DNA of 64,000 nucleotides from Hymenobacter sp. YIM 151858-1 (lineage in GTDB: Bacteria; Bacteroidota; Bacteroidia; Cytophagales; Hymenobacteraceae), in assembly GCF_025979705.1 (NCBI RefSeq), contig NZ_CP110136.1, forward strand, positions 2,170,001 through 2,234,000. Reading direction: 5' to 3'. This document shows, piece after piece, positions 1 to 7,915 of this stretch. Position numbers and translations under genes: made by a program. Each line of letters starts with the position of its first letter. The first letter of the stretch is position 1. Under the pieces are notes generated by a model. That model saw only the letters and a program-made list of their open reading frames with translations, did no database searches and was not told the origin of the DNA.

Positions 1-30
1 AGCGGCGAGCTGGTGCAGGAAGGACGGTAA
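1..30 (+). CDS. possible 3' end of an upstream gene (partial)
   Basis: An open frame from base 1 ends at a TAA at 28-30 and encodes nine residues (SGELVQEGR). It could be the tail of a gene that starts outside the window. Too little is present to identify it, and the assignment rests only on the open frame and on the repeat-rich, non-coding look of the sequence that follows. Confidence 0.25.
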   Translation, partial: SGELVQEGR

Positions 31-131
31 GCTGTTGGCTTTTAGCTGTTAGCTATTGGCTGTTGTGCTTCTGTCTGTTACCCTGCCTTCGTCGGGATGA
101 CAGCATAAACAACGCCGAACGGCATCCTGCC

Positions 132-210
132 CAACGTCAGCAACGATTGTCAACCACCCCGGCTTTGGCTGCCGCCAAAGCGTCCCCTCCTCATCTGAGG
201 AGGGGAGTTT
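132..210 (+). repeat. intergenic repeat family A, copy 1
   Basis: About 79 bp that begins CAACGTCAGCAACGATTGTC and ends in a palindrome (CCCCTCCTCATCTGAGGAGGGG core). A close copy lies at 803-881 and an inverted copy at 7549-7622. The bases before it (about 85-103) resemble one arm of the MITE-like element at 53268-53462. It is non-coding and lies directly upstream of the gene at 231. Confidence 0.75.
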
Positions 211-218
211 CTTCGGTG

Positions 219-226
219 TAAGTTTG
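219..226 (+). promoter_or_regulatory. Bacteroidota -7 promoter element (TAAGTTTG)
   Basis: Exact match to TAnnTTTG, ending four bases before the ATG at 231. A start site the usual few bases downstream would coincide with the start codon, so the transcript would be leaderless or nearly so. I saw no clear -33 TTG at the expected spacing. Confidence 0.5.
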
Positions 227-230
227 CGGT

Positions 231-662
231 ATGAGCACCGCTGCCGATTTCTACGCCGAATACCTCGACTTGCAGTACCGCCCCGATTTGCGCGTGCTGA
301 CGGTGCGGTGGTTGCGCGATGTATCGTTTGCGGAGCTGCAGGCGGGCTTTCGGGCGGCGCTGCACCTGGGGCTGGCGCACCGCGCCACGCACTGGCTGGT
401 GGATGTGCGCCGCCGGGCCGAGCTGAACGCCAGCTCATCGGGGTGGGTGGCGCAGCACTTGCTGCCCGAGGCGGCGGCGGGTTTGCGGCCGGCGCAGTTG
501 TATGTGGCTTACCTGTTGTCGCCGGCGCGGGTGGAGGCCATACAGGCTACGGCGGCCCTGGCGCAAACGGTGGCTGCCTCGCAGGCGGCTACGCAGCCCT
601 ATACCCTGCAGATTTTTATGGACGAAGGCCCGGCCGTGCAGTGGCTGCTGGGCCAGGGCTAA
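231..662 (+). CDS. small protein of unknown function, STAS-like fold possible
   Basis: This 143-residue protein has no signal peptide or membrane segment, so it is probably cytoplasmic. It opens with a beta-rich stretch (YLDLQYRPDLRVLTVRW), followed by helices and the conserved-looking segment HWLVDVRRRAELN near residues 62-74. The alternation of short strands and helices resembles SpoIIAA/STAS-like proteins that are common as lone genes in Hymenobacter, but I see no diagnostic phospho-serine motif, so the function is unassigned. It stands alone between family A repeats. The ATG is supported by the -7 element just upstream. An overlapping longer frame at 224-736 is a GC-rich shadow. Confidence 0.65.
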   Translation: MSTAADFYAEYLDLQYRPDLRVLTVRWLRDVSFAELQAGFRAALHLGLAHRATHWLVDVRRRAELNASSSGWVAQHLLPEAAAGLRPAQLYVAYLLSPARVEAIQATAALAQTVAASQAATQPYTLQIFMDEGPAVQWLLGQG

Positions 663-723
663 CGGCGCGGCGGGTTGGTTTTTGGTTGGCTGCGCCTGGG
701 CTTGGCGGGGTGCCGGTGCGGCG

Positions 724-881
724 GGTTGTGGTATAAGCAACGTCAGCAACGATATTGCCAGCAGTTCGTTTTGGTCGTACTCGATGCTAGTTGTGGTATA
801 AGCAACGTCAGCAACGATTGTCAACCACCCCGGCTTTGGCTAAAGCCAAAGCGTCCCCTCCTCATCTGAGGAGGGGAGTTT
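724..881. repeat. repeat cluster: tandem half-units plus family A copy 2
   Basis: The phrase TTGTGGTATAAGCAACGTCA occurs at about 725-744 and again at about 791-810, so a 66-bp unit is partly duplicated. The second runs into a full family A copy (803-881). The stretch 882-946 before the restriction gene's stop holds a short direct repeat (TGTCACCTGTTAC twice). No gene is visible in 663-946. Confidence 0.7.
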
Positions 882-946
882 GTGCTTCGCTCCGCTTGCC
901 GGGCGTCAGTGGCCTGTCACCTGTTACTTGTCACCTGTTACCCAAA

Positions 947-3900
947 TCACCCGGCATAGCTGCCTTCGGGGGTTTGGCGCAGCAAACCTAGGGCGGCGAG
1001 GGTATCGAGCAGGGGCTGCACTTTTTCGGGGCGGAGGCGGCGGAACTGCTGGGCTACCTGCCGGGCCGTGAGCGGGGCTTCGGACTGCTGTACGAGGGTG
1101 CGCACGGCTTGCATTTGCTGGGCCAAATCCTGCGGGAAGGTATCGGCGCCGGCGGCTACCAAGGCCGGCGCGGCAGGGCTGGCTTTGGCGGCTTTGCCTT
1201 TGGGCGCTTTGCCGCTGGGGGCTGCGGCCTCCGGGGCCGGGGTGGGCAGCCCTAGGTGGGCTTGCACCTGCTCGGGGGCCTGGTAGGCGGGGCGCAGGTA
1301 GCGGATGTGGCCGGCCTGCTCCTCGCGGGCGCGCTGGTGGTTGAGGTGCACGAGGCGCTGCAGCAGCTCGGCTTCGGGCAGGTTGGCGGGCCAGCCGTAG
1401 GCCTCGGCCACGGCGGCATCGAGCTGCTGGTGCAGGCTCAGGAGCACGGAGGCGAGGCCCAGCTGGTTGGTTTGCTTTTCCTTGGCCGTGAGCTCGTGGC
1501 CGGCGCGCAGCTTCTCCACCACGTTGTAGAGGTCGGTGAGGGTGAGCGTGGGGTGCAGGGCCTGCTGGCGCTTGCGGTGCGCGTCGAGGGTTTCGGCCAG
1601 CTCGCGGATGCGCGCCTGCTGCTCGGGCGTGGCGTCGGGGAAGGGAAATGGGTCGAAGCAGCGGGATTTGTTGTAGCGGGGTGTTGCACCAACACCAAGA
1701 ATTCCACCTGCTGCTAGTGACCACGTTTCATGTATTCTGCTTGACAAAACCCCTAGGTGGAAAGCGTCATCAAGAGCAATGGCAATGAGCATGTTGTCGG
1801 GCAACACGTCGGCATTCAAGAACTGGAACAACCGATGCTTGGCCGTTTCAACAGTAGCTATGTAACGGTTCAGCCCACGCAAAGCCTTTCTCATTTCGCT
1901 TCGAGGCTTACCAAAAAGCCACCAAAGACGTGCGTAAGCTGCTCCGTCTTTCGAGCTGCCTTTTGCATCTCGCTCTGGTTTTACCTGCTCAACGACATGC
2001 TGATAAACATTTGGAAAGCGAACCAGCACTTCTTTATCATCAAGCCCAAACAAATCAATAACCATTGATTCGCGTGGCTTGGCGGTCAAATCCCTGCCGT
2101 TTCGGTATGGGCGAATGTGCTTCTCCAAGCCTTCAATTACTCCCAAACCTAGGCTTGCCGCTGTTTCAGGTGAAACAATAAAACCTGCACCGTGGAGCTT
2201 TACGCCGGGGCTTGCAATTGATTCATTTGCCTTCAGCGGCTTGGCTGAATCCAGCTCCGCTCCTATCGACAAATCAGCCAAAATCTTCCCCTCCTGCTGA
2301 CTGAACGAAACGTCTGCGGCTTCGTCGCCTTCGGCCACAGCTTCGCTTTTCACCATGAGCAGTTGCCCGGTGGCCTGGCCGTTGGCCCTAGGTTCGGCAA
2401 CCGTCATGGCGATGCGCACGGCGGCACCGTCGCCGCTGTCAATCCACGGGTGGTCGGGAATGGCGAAATCGAGCATGAGCGGCGCGTTGTCGCCATCGAG
2501 GAAGGGCTGCAACACGCGGCGGTTGAAGGTTTGCTTGAGGCTGTTGGTGGTGATGAAGCCGAAGCGTTCGGTGGGGCCTTGCGCCGTAACCTGCCCGGCT
2601 TTGTGCCACCAGTACATTACCAAATCGGCCGAATCGGGCACCTGGCCTTTGTAGGCCTGGCGCAGGGCTTCGGCGTAGCCATCACCTAGGGCTTCGCGCA
2701 TGCGGGCTGGGCCTAGGAACGGCGGGTTGCCCACGATGAAATCGGCTTGGGGCCACTCGGCGGGGCGCGGATTGGGGTAATCGAGCACGGGCACCTGGGC
2801 GGTTTCGTCGGGCACTTCGCGGCCGGTGGCGGGGTGCAGCTTGGTGGTGCGGCCGTCCCAGCGGCGCACGGGCTGGCCGTGGGCATCGAGGCGGGGCGTG
2901 GGCGCGTCGTGGGCCAGCACGGCGTCTTGCTGCCGAATGTTCTGGTAGTTGTCGAGCAGGGGCTCGCGCAGCTGGGTGGGGCCGTGGGTGCGCAGGTGCC
3001 ACTGCAGGTAGCCAATGCGCAGCACCACATCGGCAATGGCGGCGGCGCGGGGGTTCAGTTCGAGGCCCAGCAGCTGCTGCGGCGACACGGTGGTGGCGCC
3101 GGCCAAATCGAGCATCTGGGAGTGGCCGAAGCGGTTGATGGCGGCCAGCACCTCGCCTTCGAGGCGCTTGAGGTGCTCGAGCGTTACGTAGAGGAAGTTG
3201 CCGGAGCCGCAGGCGGGGTCGAGGATGCGCAGCGAGGTGAGGCGGTTGAGGAACTTCACGAGCTCCTGGCGGGCCTGCTGGTCGTTGCCTTCGTCGTGGC
3301 GGCGGGTGGCGGCGGCTTGCGCGGCGGCCCACTCGCGGCGCAGGGGCTCGAGCACGGTGGGCAGCACGAGGCGCTCGACGTAGCGGCGCGGGGTGTAGTG
3401 GGCGCCCAGGCGGTGGCGCTCGTGGGGGTCGAGGGCGCGCTCGAGCAGGGTGCCGAAAATGGCGGGCTCCACCTCGCGCCAGTCGGCCTCGGCGGCTTGC
3501 AGCAGCAGCTCCATTTGGGCGCGGGTAAGCGGCAAGGCGGTGGCGTTGTGGAACAGCTGCCCGTTGAAGCGCGGCAGGCGCGTGTGCAGGGCGGGCGCAA
3601 AGCCGCCCAGGTCCATGCTGTGCCAGAGGCTCTGGAGCACGTCGGGCAGCAGGGCGCGCAGCTCCTCCTGCTGGTACTGGCGCAGCAGGCCGGTAAAGGC
3701 ATCCTGCGGGATGAGCTGCACATCCTCGGCGAACATGGTGAAGAGGCAGCGCATGAGAAACTGCGCCACCACCTCGGAGGCGTGGCCGGCCTGCTCGAGC
3801 TGCTGGCTGAGGGCGGCGAGCTGGGCGGCGAGGGCGCGCGTTACGCGGGCGGCGCGGCGCGAGGGGTCGAGCTCCTGGGGCTGGGTAAACAGCAGGGCGA

Positions 3901-4513
3901 GGCGCTGGCGCACCTGCTCGTCGGCCAGATCGGCGAGCCGCACGCGGTAGGCGTTGGCCCCTAGGTGGCGCTGCTGCTCGCGGCGCTCGGGCAGGCCCGA
4001 GAGCAAATCGAGGAAGGGCGCGTAGGCATCGGTGGTGCCCGAGAAGTTGGCGTACAGATCGAGGCAGAAGCCCACATCGACGACGACCACAAAGGGCGGG
4101 CGCGGCTCCTGTGGGGGCAGGGCGCGCACGTAGCCGAGGGCCTGGTGGCGGGCCTGCTGCATCATTTCATCCCACTTGCGGGTGCCGCGCAGGGCGTGGC
4201 CGCGGCGGCGGCGCTCGGGCGAGAGGCCTAGGTCGTGGCGCTCGCGCTGGGCGGCGGCATCCTGGGCATCGGTGCCTTGCTTGGTTTCGAGCACAAAGCA
4301 GCCGCGCTTGTAGAGGTCGATGCGGCCGTGGGTGCCGTCGGGGAAGGTTACGTCGCGCTCCAGCACGTAGGCATCGTGCTGGCGCTGGGCGGTGGTGGGC
4401 TGGGGCGGCTCGACACCGAGGAGGTGGCAGAGGTCGTGGAGGAATAGGGCGTAGTTGGCGCGCTCGGCGCCGCCGGCGGCGGCCCAGCGGGCTTCAAACT
4501 CGGGGTAGGTCAC
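947..4513 (-). CDS. type IIL (MmeI-like) restriction-modification enzyme
   Basis: A single polypeptide of about 1188 residues expected to carry DNA cleavage, adenine methylation and target recognition. From the GTG at 4513: a PD-(D/E)XK-like nuclease motif RIDLY...VLETKQ with D66, E76 and K78, the spacing known from MmeI. A helical spacer follows. Methyltransferase motif I is LDPACGSGNF (about residue 430) and catalytic motif IV is NPPF (about residue 595). A target-recognition domain lies at about 725-940 and a helical C-terminal domain ends at GSYAG. These match the MmeI_N, helicase-spacer, methylase, TRD and C-terminal modules. The frame is open up to 4579, but its first 22 codons lie largely in an intergenic repeat, so GTG 4513 is preferred. 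Bases 1690-2340 (the TRD) are clearly lower in GC than the rest, suggesting swapped specificity. Modification is expected on one strand of an asymmetric site. Confidence 0.9.
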   Translation of the reverse strand: MTYPEFEARWAAAGGAERANYALFLHDLCHLLGVEPPQPTTAQRQHDAYVLERDVTFPDGTHGRIDLYKRGCFVLETKQGTDAQDAAAQRERHDLGLSPERRRRGHALRGTRKWDEMMQQARHQALGYVRALPPQEPRPPFVVVVDVGFCLDLYANFSGTTDAYAPFLDLLSGLPERREQQRHLGANAYRVRLADLADEQVRQRLALLFTQPQELDPSRRAARVTRALAAQLAALSQQLEQAGHASEVVAQFLMRCLFTMFAEDVQLIPQDAFTGLLRQYQQEELRALLPDVLQSLWHSMDLGGFAPALHTRLPRFNGQLFHNATALPLTRAQMELLLQAAEADWREVEPAIFGTLLERALDPHERHRLGAHYTPRRYVERLVLPTVLEPLRREWAAAQAAATRRHDEGNDQQARQELVKFLNRLTSLRILDPACGSGNFLYVTLEHLKRLEGEVLAAINRFGHSQMLDLAGATTVSPQQLLGLELNPRAAAIADVVLRIGYLQWHLRTHGPTQLREPLLDNYQNIRQQDAVLAHDAPTPRLDAHGQPVRRWDGRTTKLHPATGREVPDETAQVPVLDYPNPRPAEWPQADFIVGNPPFLGPARMREALGDGYAEALRQAYKGQVPDSADLVMYWWHKAGQVTAQGPTERFGFITTNSLKQTFNRRVLQPFLDGDNAPLMLDFAIPDHPWIDSGDGAAVRIAMTVAEPRANGQATGQLLMVKSEAVAEGDEAADVSFSQQEGKILADLSIGAELDSAKPLKANESIASPGVKLHGAGFIVSPETAASLGLGVIEGLEKHIRPYRNGRDLTAKPRESMVIDLFGLDDKEVLVRFPNVYQHVVEQVKPERDAKGSSKDGAAYARLWWLFGKPRSEMRKALRGLNRYIATVETAKHRLFQFLNADVLPDNMLIAIALDDAFHLGVLSSRIHETWSLAAGGILGVGATPRYNKSRCFDPFPFPDATPEQQARIRELAETLDAHRKRQQALHPTLTLTDLYNVVEKLRAGHELTAKEKQTNQLGLASVLLSLHQQLDAAVAEAYGWPANLPEAELLQRLVHLNHQRAREEQAGHIRYLRPAYQAPEQVQAHLGLPTPAPEAAAPSGKAPKGKAAKASPAAPALVAAGADTFPQDLAQQMQAVRTLVQQSEAPLTARQVAQQFRRLRPEKVQPLLDTLAALGLLRQTPEGSYAG

Positions 4514-4550
4514 GGAGGATGGTGGGGTAACTTTTTGGCAAGGTACAAAG

Positions 4551-4605
4551 GGGACCTCACCCCCCGGCCCCCTCTCCAAAAGAGAGGGGGAGCCACGGCG
4601 GCGCG
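4551..4605 (+). repeat. intergenic repeat family B, short copy
   Basis: Begins GACCTCACCCCCCGGCCCCC and contains a small hairpin (CTCTCC...GAGAGG), then AGCCACGGCGGCGCGG. Longer copies lie at 5901-5999, 6086-6168 (inverted) and 7623-7737. A short copy is embedded in the element at 53268-53462. Confidence 0.7.
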
Positions 4606-4870
4606 GTGTAGCGCGGTGTAGCGCGGACTTTGTAGTCCGCGTCCACAGATAGTAACCTTAATCGTTGCCGGTAGCGCAAACTTCTAATTCGCATTTACTC
4701 GAACGAAATCGACGGGGCGAAACCGCGCAGGACCAATCGTTCTGGCACACGCGGGCTAAAGCCCACGCTACACGCGCTTCCGCCCTAGGTCAGAAATTAC
4801 TTTCTGTGGACGCGGACTACAAAGTCCGCGCTACACCGCGCTACACCGCGCTACGGCGCGCTACACGCGG
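4602..4870. repeat. large palindromic repeat family C, copy 1
   Basis: The outer arms, TAGCGCGGACTTTGTAGTCC (from about 4619) and GGACTACAAAGTCCGCGCTA (from about 4815), are exact complements and continue into CGCGTCCACAGA and TCTGTGGACGCG. Between them lie a shorter inner arm (GCGGGCTAAAGCCC), the phrase AATCGTTCTGG and a CCCTAGGTCAG box. Tandem GCGCGGTGTA and CCGCGCTACA units extend the ends. Together with 4551-4605 it fills the space between the restriction gene and the hydrolase. Copies: 12296-12540, 36204-36425 and, shorter, 50456-50558. Confidence 0.8.
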
Positions 4871-4879
4871 CTACGGCAC

Positions 4880-5848
4880 CTAGGCTTTGCGGGGGAGCTT
4901 TTTCAGCCAGTGGGCAATGGCTTTGGCTACGGCCTGGGGCTCCTCTACGAAGGGCACGTGGCCGGTTTGCATTTGGGCTACTTGCTGGTTGGGGAAGCGG
5001 AACAGCTTGTAGTGCTCGGGGCCCACGCAGTTGTCGATTTTGCCGGTAACCACCAGCACGGGAGCTTTGATTTGGGGCGTTAGGGCGAGGAAGTTTTTGC
5101 GGTAATCGGGCAGGCTGAAGCCGTAGGAGCCGAACTCGCCGGTGCCGGGGTTGCCTTTGTCGGCCTCGGTTACCTTCTGGTGGCTTTCGATGGTTTGGTA
5201 CTGCAGCTTCTGCCAGATTTCGGGCTTCATCTGGGGCATCAGCATACCAAAGCGCTCCTCGGCCGACTTAGCGGCATCCTGCAGCGGGGCTTTGGCCTCG
5301 GCGGGCAGGTAGGGCAAGGCGCCGGCCACGGTGTTTTTCATGGCTTCTTCGAGGCTAAGCGTGCAATTGAGCAGCACGAGGCCTTGCACGCGCTGGGGGT
5401 AGCGGGCAGCGTACTCGGTGGCAATGGTACCGCCAAAGGAGTGCGCCATTACCAGCCACTGCTCCAGGCCGAGCTGCTGGCGCAGGTCTTCGAGGTCCTG
5501 AATCTGGCGCTCGAGCGAGTAGTTTTTGTTGGGGTCGTTGGGGGTGCGGCCGCTGCCGCGCTGGTCGTACCACACCATTTGCAGCTTGTCCTTCACCAGC
5601 GGGTCGATGAAGGTTTCGGGCATACCGCTCCAGGCGCCGGGCCCGCCGTGGATGAACACGCACGGCCGGCCCTGGCCCGTGATTTTGGTGAAGAGCCGGA
5701 TGCCATCGGAGGTGGTGATGGTAGGCGTGCCGTTGGTGAGGGCGGGCTTGGGGCCATCGGCGGGGGCGGCGAAGGCGGGGACAAAAATCAGCAGCAGAAA
5801 CAGGCCAAGCGCCGCGCGGCGCAGCTGCCCTAGGTGTGCAGGTAGCAT
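4880..5848 (-). CDS. secreted alpha/beta hydrolase, proline iminopeptidase-like
   Basis: This 322-residue protein has an N-terminal signal peptide (LGLFLLLIFVPAFA, then a probable cleavage site) and is expected in the periplasm or outside the cell. The oxyanion motif HGGPG (67-71), the DQRGSGR signature (95-101) and the nucleophile elbow AHSFGG with S137 place it in the S33 / prolyl aminopeptidase branch of alpha/beta hydrolases. Substrate is unknown: these proteins include iminopeptidases, esterases and other hydrolases. The ATG at 5848 is chosen because the frame further upstream translates intergenic repeats. The TAG stop lies inside a CCTAGG site. It is probably monocistronic, with long palindromes on both sides. 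A related hydrolase is at 62754-63719. Confidence 0.85.
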   Translation of the reverse strand: MLPAHLGQLRRAALGLFLLLIFVPAFAAPADGPKPALTNGTPTITTSDGIRLFTKITGQGRPCVFIHGGPGAWSGMPETFIDPLVKDKLQMVWYDQRGSGRTPNDPNKNYSLERQIQDLEDLRQQLGLEQWLVMAHSFGGTIATEYAARYPQRVQGLVLLNCTLSLEEAMKNTVAGALPYLPAEAKAPLQDAAKSAEERFGMLMPQMKPEIWQKLQYQTIESHQKVTEADKGNPGTGEFGSYGFSLPDYRKNFLALTPQIKAPVLVVTGKIDNCVGPEHYKLFRFPNQQVAQMQTGHVPFVEEPQAVAKAIAHWLKKLPRKA

Positions 5849-5900
5849 AAAATGGGAATGGGTGTTGGGAGAGCGGCAAAGGTATGGGTTGGGGTTGGGT

Positions 5901-6168
5901 GTGGCCTCACCCCCGGCCCCTCTCCGGGGAGAGAGGGGAGCCACGGCGGCGCGGCCGTCAGCAACGATTGCGGCGGCTGCGGCTCGCGCCTTCGCCGCCG
6001 CCCCGGCGTAGCCAACGGATTTCCGCGCTACATGCGCCCTAGGTGCCGGAAACGCGGCGGGGCCGCCGAACCTAAGTTCGGCGGCCCCGCAATCGTTGCT
6101 GAGGTTGCTGACGGCCGCGCCGCCGTGGCTCCCCTCTCTCCCCGGAGAGGGGCCGGGGGTGAGGCCAC
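5901..6168. repeat. family B repeats arranged as a giant inverted repeat
   Basis: The left arm (5901 to about 5975) and right arm (about 6086 to 6168) are near-perfect complements: GTGGCCTCACCCCCGGCCCC pairs with the complement ending GGCCACAG. The arms also share AGCCACGGCGGCGCGGCCGT and GTCAGCAACGATTGC. Each arm has its own small hairpin (CTCTCCGGGGAGAG). The loop holds a CCTAGG site and a further short palindrome. This occupies nearly all of the gap between two minus-strand genes. Confidence 0.8.
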
Positions 6169-6184
6169 AGCGCCGCAACACCCC

Positions 6185-7438
6185 CTACCGTTTCCAGCTG
6201 CGGAGCTGCTGCAGGGCCTCCTGGGTTTGCGCCTGGGTTTTGGCTTTGCGCTCCTCTTCGGACGTTATCGGGCGAAGCGGGTTGTCGAAAAAGCGTAGGA
6301 CGTTTTGCTGCACGGCCGGCGTAACGGCGGCGAATTTGTCGTCGGCGAGGCGGCGCACCCACTCGCCGTAGGTTTCGTCGGTGAGGGAGTACTCGCCGGC
6401 GCGGGTAGGCTTGCCCGTATCGAAATCGGTGTTGATGAGGCGGTGCGGCGGCTGGGCCTGCTGCTGCTCCACGGCGGTGCAGTACTGCTGCAACACGGTC
6501 CGGAAGCTTTGCCGGAAAAACCGCTGCGCCTCGGGCGTGGGCAGCGTGAAGGCAAACGGCCTGAGGGGGCCGATTTTGGGAATTACGCGCACCACGCCGC
6601 TCAGCAGGCGGGCCCCCAGGCCGGGGCGCTGGTAGGCCCCGCCAAACTCGCGCCGGTACTGCCGCTCGTTGTAGCGGTACACGTAGTCGCGGCGGCGGGC
6701 GTTGGGGCTGAGCTTCCGGATTTCGTCGCGCTGGCTGTGCCAGGCGGCCCGGGTGGCGGTGGGTATCAGCTGGCTGATGCTGAAGCGGTACGAGGCAATG
6801 CTCAGGTCGACGTTGGCAATGGTTTGGCCCAGCTTGAGGCCGTAGGTGGCCAGAAACGCGCGCTCCAGCACCTCTTTGCTCACCTTAAAGCCAATGGCCT
6901 GGTGGTAGTCGTCGGAGCGGTAGCGGCCGGCGGCTACCTGCACCACATCGAAGGCAAACTCGAGCTGCGTGTGCTGCTTGGGGGCTTCTTCGTAGGTGAT
7001 GGTGGGGCCGTATTGGGCGGCCAGCTCGGGGTACACCGAGGCCATGGCGCGGTTGGTGCCCTCGGGGTGGCCGTGGATGTCGGATACGTAGTGGGCCAAA
7101 GCACCCAGGGCAAAGGCGTATTCGTCGCGGGTGCGGGCCGAGTCGAGCAGGGCGCGCACGAAGTCGCCGCTGCGTACGTAGTGCGTTAGGTTGGTGAAGA
7201 GCTTGGAGCCGAACGGGTAAAAACCCATGTCCTGAATAATGGCGCCGCCGTAGGCGTGGGCTTTGGCCTCGCGCAGCTCATCGGGGGTAGCTCCCGGAAA
7301 ACGCCGCTCGATGGTGGGTACCAGGCACCGCCTCCAGGTAGAGTCGATGTTGGCCATGTGGGTAAGCACCGAGTACCCGTGGGCTGGCAACGCGGCAAGC
7401 CAACCCAGGAGCAAACAGGCCCCAAACAATATGCGCAT
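6185..7438 (-). CDS. zinc-dependent phospholipase C family protein
   Basis: A 417-residue secreted protein with a signal peptide at residues 1-21 (ending PAHG). It matches the bacterial zinc-dependent phospholipase C / S1-P1-like group. The mature N-terminus GYSVLTHM supplies the typical N-terminal-region histidine. Further metal ligands are expected from HAYGG (about residue 62), HYVRS, GALAHYVSDIHGHPEGTNRA (about residue 131) and the HTQLEFAFD segment. The C-terminal third is a charged helical tail without known motifs. The likely role is hydrolysis of phosphate esters or phospholipids in the envelope, an inference from the family. It lies between repeat-rich spacers and looks monocistronic. 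Confidence 0.8.
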   Translation of the reverse strand: MRILFGACLLLGWLAALPAHGYSVLTHMANIDSTWRRCLVPTIERRFPGATPDELREAKAHAYGGAIIQDMGFYPFGSKLFTNLTHYVRSGDFVRALLDSARTRDEYAFALGALAHYVSDIHGHPEGTNRAMASVYPELAAQYGPTITYEEAPKQHTQLEFAFDVVQVAAGRYRSDDYHQAIGFKVSKEVLERAFLATYGLKLGQTIANVDLSIASYRFSISQLIPTATRAAWHSQRDEIRKLSPNARRRDYVYRYNERQYRREFGGAYQRPGLGARLLSGVVRVIPKIGPLRPFAFTLPTPEAQRFFRQSFRTVLQQYCTAVEQQQAQPPHRLINTDFDTGKPTRAGEYSLTDETYGEWVRRLADDKFAAVTPAVQQNVLRFFDNPLRPITSEEERKAKTQAQTQEALQQLRSWKR

Positions 7439-7548
7439 AGGTGTGTGGCGCTGCGCGCCCGGCCGGGTACCCGGCGCGTTGGCAGCCCTGCTAATACGCG
7501 GCCGTTGCGCATAAGTTGGTAGGGGTTAAGGGCTGGCGCGAAGCATGC

Positions 7549-7737
7549 TCCCCTCCTCAGATGAGGAGGGGATGCGGCAGCTTTAGCTGACGCCGGGGTG
7601 GTTGATAATCGTTGCTGACGTTGGGGCCTCACCCCCGGCCCCTACCTCGCTCGATGCGCGACATGGGGAAGGGGGAGCCACGGCGGCGCGGCAGTCAGCA
7701 ACGATTGCGGCGGCTGCGGCTTGCGCCTTCGCCGCCG
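7549..7737. repeat. inverted family A copy 3 followed by family B copy
   Basis: 7549-7622 is family A in reverse orientation (palindrome CCCCTCCTCAGATGAGGAGGGG, then GTTGATAATCGTTGCTGACG). 7623-7737 is a family B copy that shares about 110 bp with 5903-5999, including the tail GATTGCGGCGGCTGCGGC. At 7815-7836 a fragment, CCTTCGTCAGGATGACAGG, resembles one end of the element at 53268-53462. There is no gene in 7439-7915. Confidence 0.75.
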
Positions 7738-7915
7738 CGCTGCCCGCTGCTCTGTTGCCCAAACGCCCTAGGTCGCTCGGCTCCCCGCATTGGGCAGGGG
7801 CCCGGGGGCAAGGCCCTTCCTTCGTCAGGATGACAGGTGGGGTACATACCAGCCACCCACCCGCCCAACTCCAGGGCTGGCTTGCCGTTAGCAGGGACAC
7901 ACCTGGTTTTTGCAT

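Noticed and set aside
2747-3964. 405-codon open frame on the plus strand inside the restriction gene
   Set aside because: It is antisense to the methylase part of the enzyme, whose motifs are clear. Its composition (Gly, Val, Ala, His, Gln) is the complement of high-GC codons.
947-4513. The type IIL enzyme as the direct cause of CCTAGGT enrichment
   Set aside because: Self-restriction would be expected to deplete or leave unaffected its site, and MmeI-like enzymes recognise asymmetric sequences with modification on one strand. The link cannot be supported from sequence alone.
803-7622. Repeats considered as CRISPR
   Set aside because: The repeats are dispersed single copies in both orientations with no regular spacers and no cas genes.
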